Positions 61,870 through 64,000 of a stretch of 64,000 nt of DNA are shown here, piece by piece. The DNA is from an uncultured Buttiauxella sp. Lineage in GTDB: Bacteria; Pseudomonadota; Gammaproteobacteria; Enterobacterales; Enterobacteriaceae. Position numbers and translations under genes: made by a program. The stretch spans positions 339,352 through 403,351 of the forward strand of contig CAMLJN010000001.1 of NCBI GenBank assembly GCA_946480445.1. The letters are read 5' to 3'. The notes under the pieces were generated by a model, which saw only the letters and a program-made list of their open reading frames with translations, was not told where the DNA came from and made no database searches. The number at the start of each line of letters is the position of its first letter. Within the stretch, counting starts at the first letter, position 1.

Positions 61870-63288
61870 ATGAGCAAAGTGAAACAACAGGATATCGACA
61901 GGCTGATTGAGCTGGTGGGGGGACGCGAAAACATCGCGACCGTCAGCCACTGTATTACCCGGCTGCGTTTTGTACTGAACAATCCCGCGATCGCGCGTCC
62001 GAAAGAGATCGAAGATCTGCCGATGGTTAAAGGCTGCTTTACCAACGCCGGGCAGTTCCAGGTCGTTATCGGCACCGAGGTGGGCGATTACTACCAGGCC
62101 CTGATCGCCACCAGCGGGCATAACACGGCGGATAAAGAGCAGGCCAAGCTGGCAGCACGCCAGAATATGAAGTGGCACGAGCGCCTGATCTCGCATTTTG
62201 CGGAGATCTTCTTCCCCCTCCTGCCAGCACTGATCAGCGGTGGTTTGATCCTCGGCTTCCGCAACGTGATTGGCGACCTGCCGATGAGCAACGGGCAGAC
62301 GCTGGCGCAAATGTATCCGTCGCTGCAGAGCATCTATGATTTCCTGTGGCTGATTGGCGAGGCAATCTTCTTCTACCTGCCGGTCGGCATTTGCTGGTCT
62401 GCCGTGCGCAAAATGGGCGGGACGCCTATCCTTGGTATCGTGCTTGGCGTAACGCTTGTTTCGCCGCAGCTGATGAACGCCTACGATCTGGGCAGCAAAA
62501 TTCCCGAGGTGTGGAACTTCGGCCTGTTTACGATCGAGAAGGTGGGTTACCAGGCTCAGGTGATTCCTGCGCTGCTGGCCGGACTTGCCCTTGGCTTTAT
62601 TGAGACGCGTCTGAAACGCATTGTGCCGGATTACCTCTATCTTGTAATAGTGCCTGTTTGTTCGCTGATCCTGGCGGTGTTTCTCGCCCACGCGTTTATC
62701 GGCCCGTTTGGCCGCTGGATTGGCGACGGCGTGGCCTTTGCGGTTCGTCACCTGATGACCGGCAGCTTTGCACCCGTTGGCGCGGCGCTCTTTGGCTTCC
62801 TGTACGCGCCGCTGGTGATTACCGGCGTTCATCAGACTACGCTCGCCATCGACATGCAGATGATTCAGAGCATGGGCGGCACGCCGGTCTGGCCGCTGAT
62901 TGCGCTGTCAAACATCGCGCAGGCTTCTGCGGTCGTCGGCGTCATTATTTGCAGCCGTAAGCACAACGAACGTGAAATTTCAGTTCCGGCGGCAATCTCG
63001 GCCTATCTGGGCGTAACCGAACCGGCGATGTATGGCATCAACCTGAAGTATCGCTTCCCGATGCTGTGCGCCATGGTCGGCTCTGGAATTGCAGGCTTGC
63101 TGTGTGGCTTAAATGGCGTGATGGCGAACGGCATAGGCGTTGGCGGGTTACCCGGCATCCTGTCCATCCAGCCGCGTTACTGGGAGGTGTACTCCATCGC
63201 CATGCTGATTGCCGTTGTGGTGCCTATTGTACTGACAACCGCGGTCTATAAACGCAAATATCGTCAGGGCAGGTTGTTAGTCGTGTAA
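61870..63288 (+). CDS. treB: PTS trehalose-specific EIIBC TreB
   Basis: This 472-residue protein matches E. coli TreB (473 aa). EIIB cysteine is in VSHCITRLRF near residue 29, followed by a membrane EIIC domain. It imports trehalose as trehalose-6-phosphate, using EIIA-Glc. The ATG follows a leader with the TreR operator; treC lies 47 bases downstream. Confidence 0.97.
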   Translation: MSKVKQQDIDRLIELVGGRENIATVSHCITRLRFVLNNPAIARPKEIEDLPMVKGCFTNAGQFQVVIGTEVGDYYQALIATSGHNTADKEQAKLAARQNMKWHERLISHFAEIFFPLLPALISGGLILGFRNVIGDLPMSNGQTLAQMYPSLQSIYDFLWLIGEAIFFYLPVGICWSAVRKMGGTPILGIVLGVTLVSPQLMNAYDLGSKIPEVWNFGLFTIEKVGYQAQVIPALLAGLALGFIETRLKRIVPDYLYLVIVPVCSLILAVFLAHAFIGPFGRWIGDGVAFAVRHLMTGSFAPVGAALFGFLYAPLVITGVHQTTLAIDMQMIQSMGGTPVWPLIALSNIAQASAVVGVIICSRKHNEREISVPAAISAYLGVTEPAMYGINLKYRFPMLCAMVGSGIAGLLCGLNGVMANGIGVGGLPGILSIQPRYWEVYSIAMLIAVVVPIVLTTAVYKRKYRQGRLLVV

Positions 63289-63335
63289 TTTTTAACGGGG
63301 GCCAGCAGCGGTCCCCTTAGCTTTAGGAAAGTGCT

Positions 63336-64000
63336 ATGAATTCAACTCCTCCATGGTGGCAGCATGGTGTCATCTACCAGATCTACCCGAAGAGTTTTCA
63401 GGATACGACCGGTAACGGTACCGGCGATCTGATTGGCGTGATTAAGCGTCTCGACTATCTGAAATTACTGGGCGTGGACGCCATCTGGCTGACGCCGTTC
63501 TATGTTTCGCCGCAGGTAGATAACGGCTATGACGTGGCCAACTACTGCGCCATCGATCATACCTACGGCACGCTGGATGACTTCGATCTGCTGGTCACTG
63601 AAGCGCATGAGCGCGGCATACGTATCATTCTGGATATGGTGTTTAATCACACCTCCACACAGCACGCCTGGTTCCACGAAGCGCTGAACAAAGAGAGCGC
63701 CTATCGCGAGTATTATATCTGGCGCGACGGCACGCCGGATCTGCTGCCCAATAACTGGCGCTCCAAATTTGGCGGTAACGCCTGGCGCTGGCATGCCGAA
63801 AGCGGCCAGTATTACCTGCACCTGTTTGCGCCTGAACAGGCGGATCTCAACTGGGAAAACCCGCAGGTGCGCGCCGATCTGAAGAAAGTGTGCGAGTTCT
63901 GGGCCGATCGTGGCGTGGACGGCCTGCGTCTGGATGTGATCAACCTGGTGTCCAAAGATCAGGACTTCCCGGACGACAGTGAAGGGGGCGACGGTCGCCG
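63336..64000 (+). CDS. treC: Trehalose-6-phosphate hydrolase TreC, 5' part
   Basis: 221 codons are visible before the window ends (E. coli TreC has 551). GH13 features: WWQHGVIYQIYPKSF, DMVFNHTS and the catalytic Asp in GLRLDVIN. It cleaves trehalose-6-phosphate to glucose and glucose-6-phosphate. ATG 63336 has TTTAGGAAA before it and it shares the treB transcript. Confidence 0.97.
   Translation, partial: MNSTPPWWQHGVIYQIYPKSFQDTTGNGTGDLIGVIKRLDYLKLLGVDAIWLTPFYVSPQVDNGYDVANYCAIDHTYGTLDDFDLLVTEAHERGIRIILDMVFNHTSTQHAWFHEALNKESAYREYYIWRDGTPDLLPNNWRSKFGGNAWRWHAESGQYYLHLFAPEQADLNWENPQVRADLKKVCEFWADRGVDGLRLDVINLVSKDQDFPDDSEGGDGR

Overview
The window is chromosomal DNA from a member of the Enterobacteriaceae, most likely Enterobacter or a close relative. 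Proteins and gene blocks match E. coli and Salmonella closely (pepA-holC-valS, lptFG, argI-rraB, pyrLBI-ridA, mgtA, treR-treBC, uhpABCT, ascGFB). It also carries genes absent from E. coli K-12 but found in relatives: miaE and the arginine deiminase operon arcA-arcC-arcB-arcD with its own ArgR-type regulator.

Region 1 (1-11229) is the early half of a P2/186-family prophage whose other half lies off the left edge. Read leftwards it has cox, cII, fil, small early genes, a TraR/DksA-like zinc finger, dam and the replication endonuclease A. Then come a LexA-controlled dinI module, a translationally coupled pair of unknown genes, the cos site and an AT-rich DGQHR (DndB-like) gene. Rightwards it has a 186-type cI, a TerB-like/BRCT gene, int, a PD-(D/E)XK nuclease-like gene and the att site. 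The att core is the 3' part of a tRNA-Ile(CAU) gene, whose terminator survives. The unknown genes sit where P2-like phages carry variable cargo, often anti-phage defence, and are the best place to look for an undescribed system.

Region 2 (11230-28450) holds an S-adenosylhomocysteine hydrolase-like gene, the beta-glucoside set ascB-ascF/ascG, curA, aer with a sigma-28 promoter, proP, a five-gene peptide/opine-type ABC importer and patA with a sigma-54 promoter and a TTG start. In E. coli aer and patA are direct neighbours, so proP and the importer split a conserved pair.

Region 3 (28450-46450) has lptG-lptF diverging from pepA-holC-valS, then yjgM, uhpT-uhpC-uhpB-uhpA, a membrane protein of unknown function, miaE, a possible peptidoglycan-hydrolase/inhibitor pair, rraB, and argI behind tandem ARG boxes.

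Region 4 (46450-64000) has tabA, the arc operon (arcB carries a one-base deletion), an ArgR paralogue, pyrL-pyrB-pyrI, ridA, a GH20 hexosaminidase, mgtA with PhoP box and mgtL leader peptide, and treR-treB-treC (treC cut by the window end). argI, arcB, arcC and pyrB all handle carbamoyl phosphate, so this stretch is a carbamoyl-phosphate/arginine/pyrimidine neighbourhood. A family of GC-rich imperfect palindromes fills several intergenic gaps.
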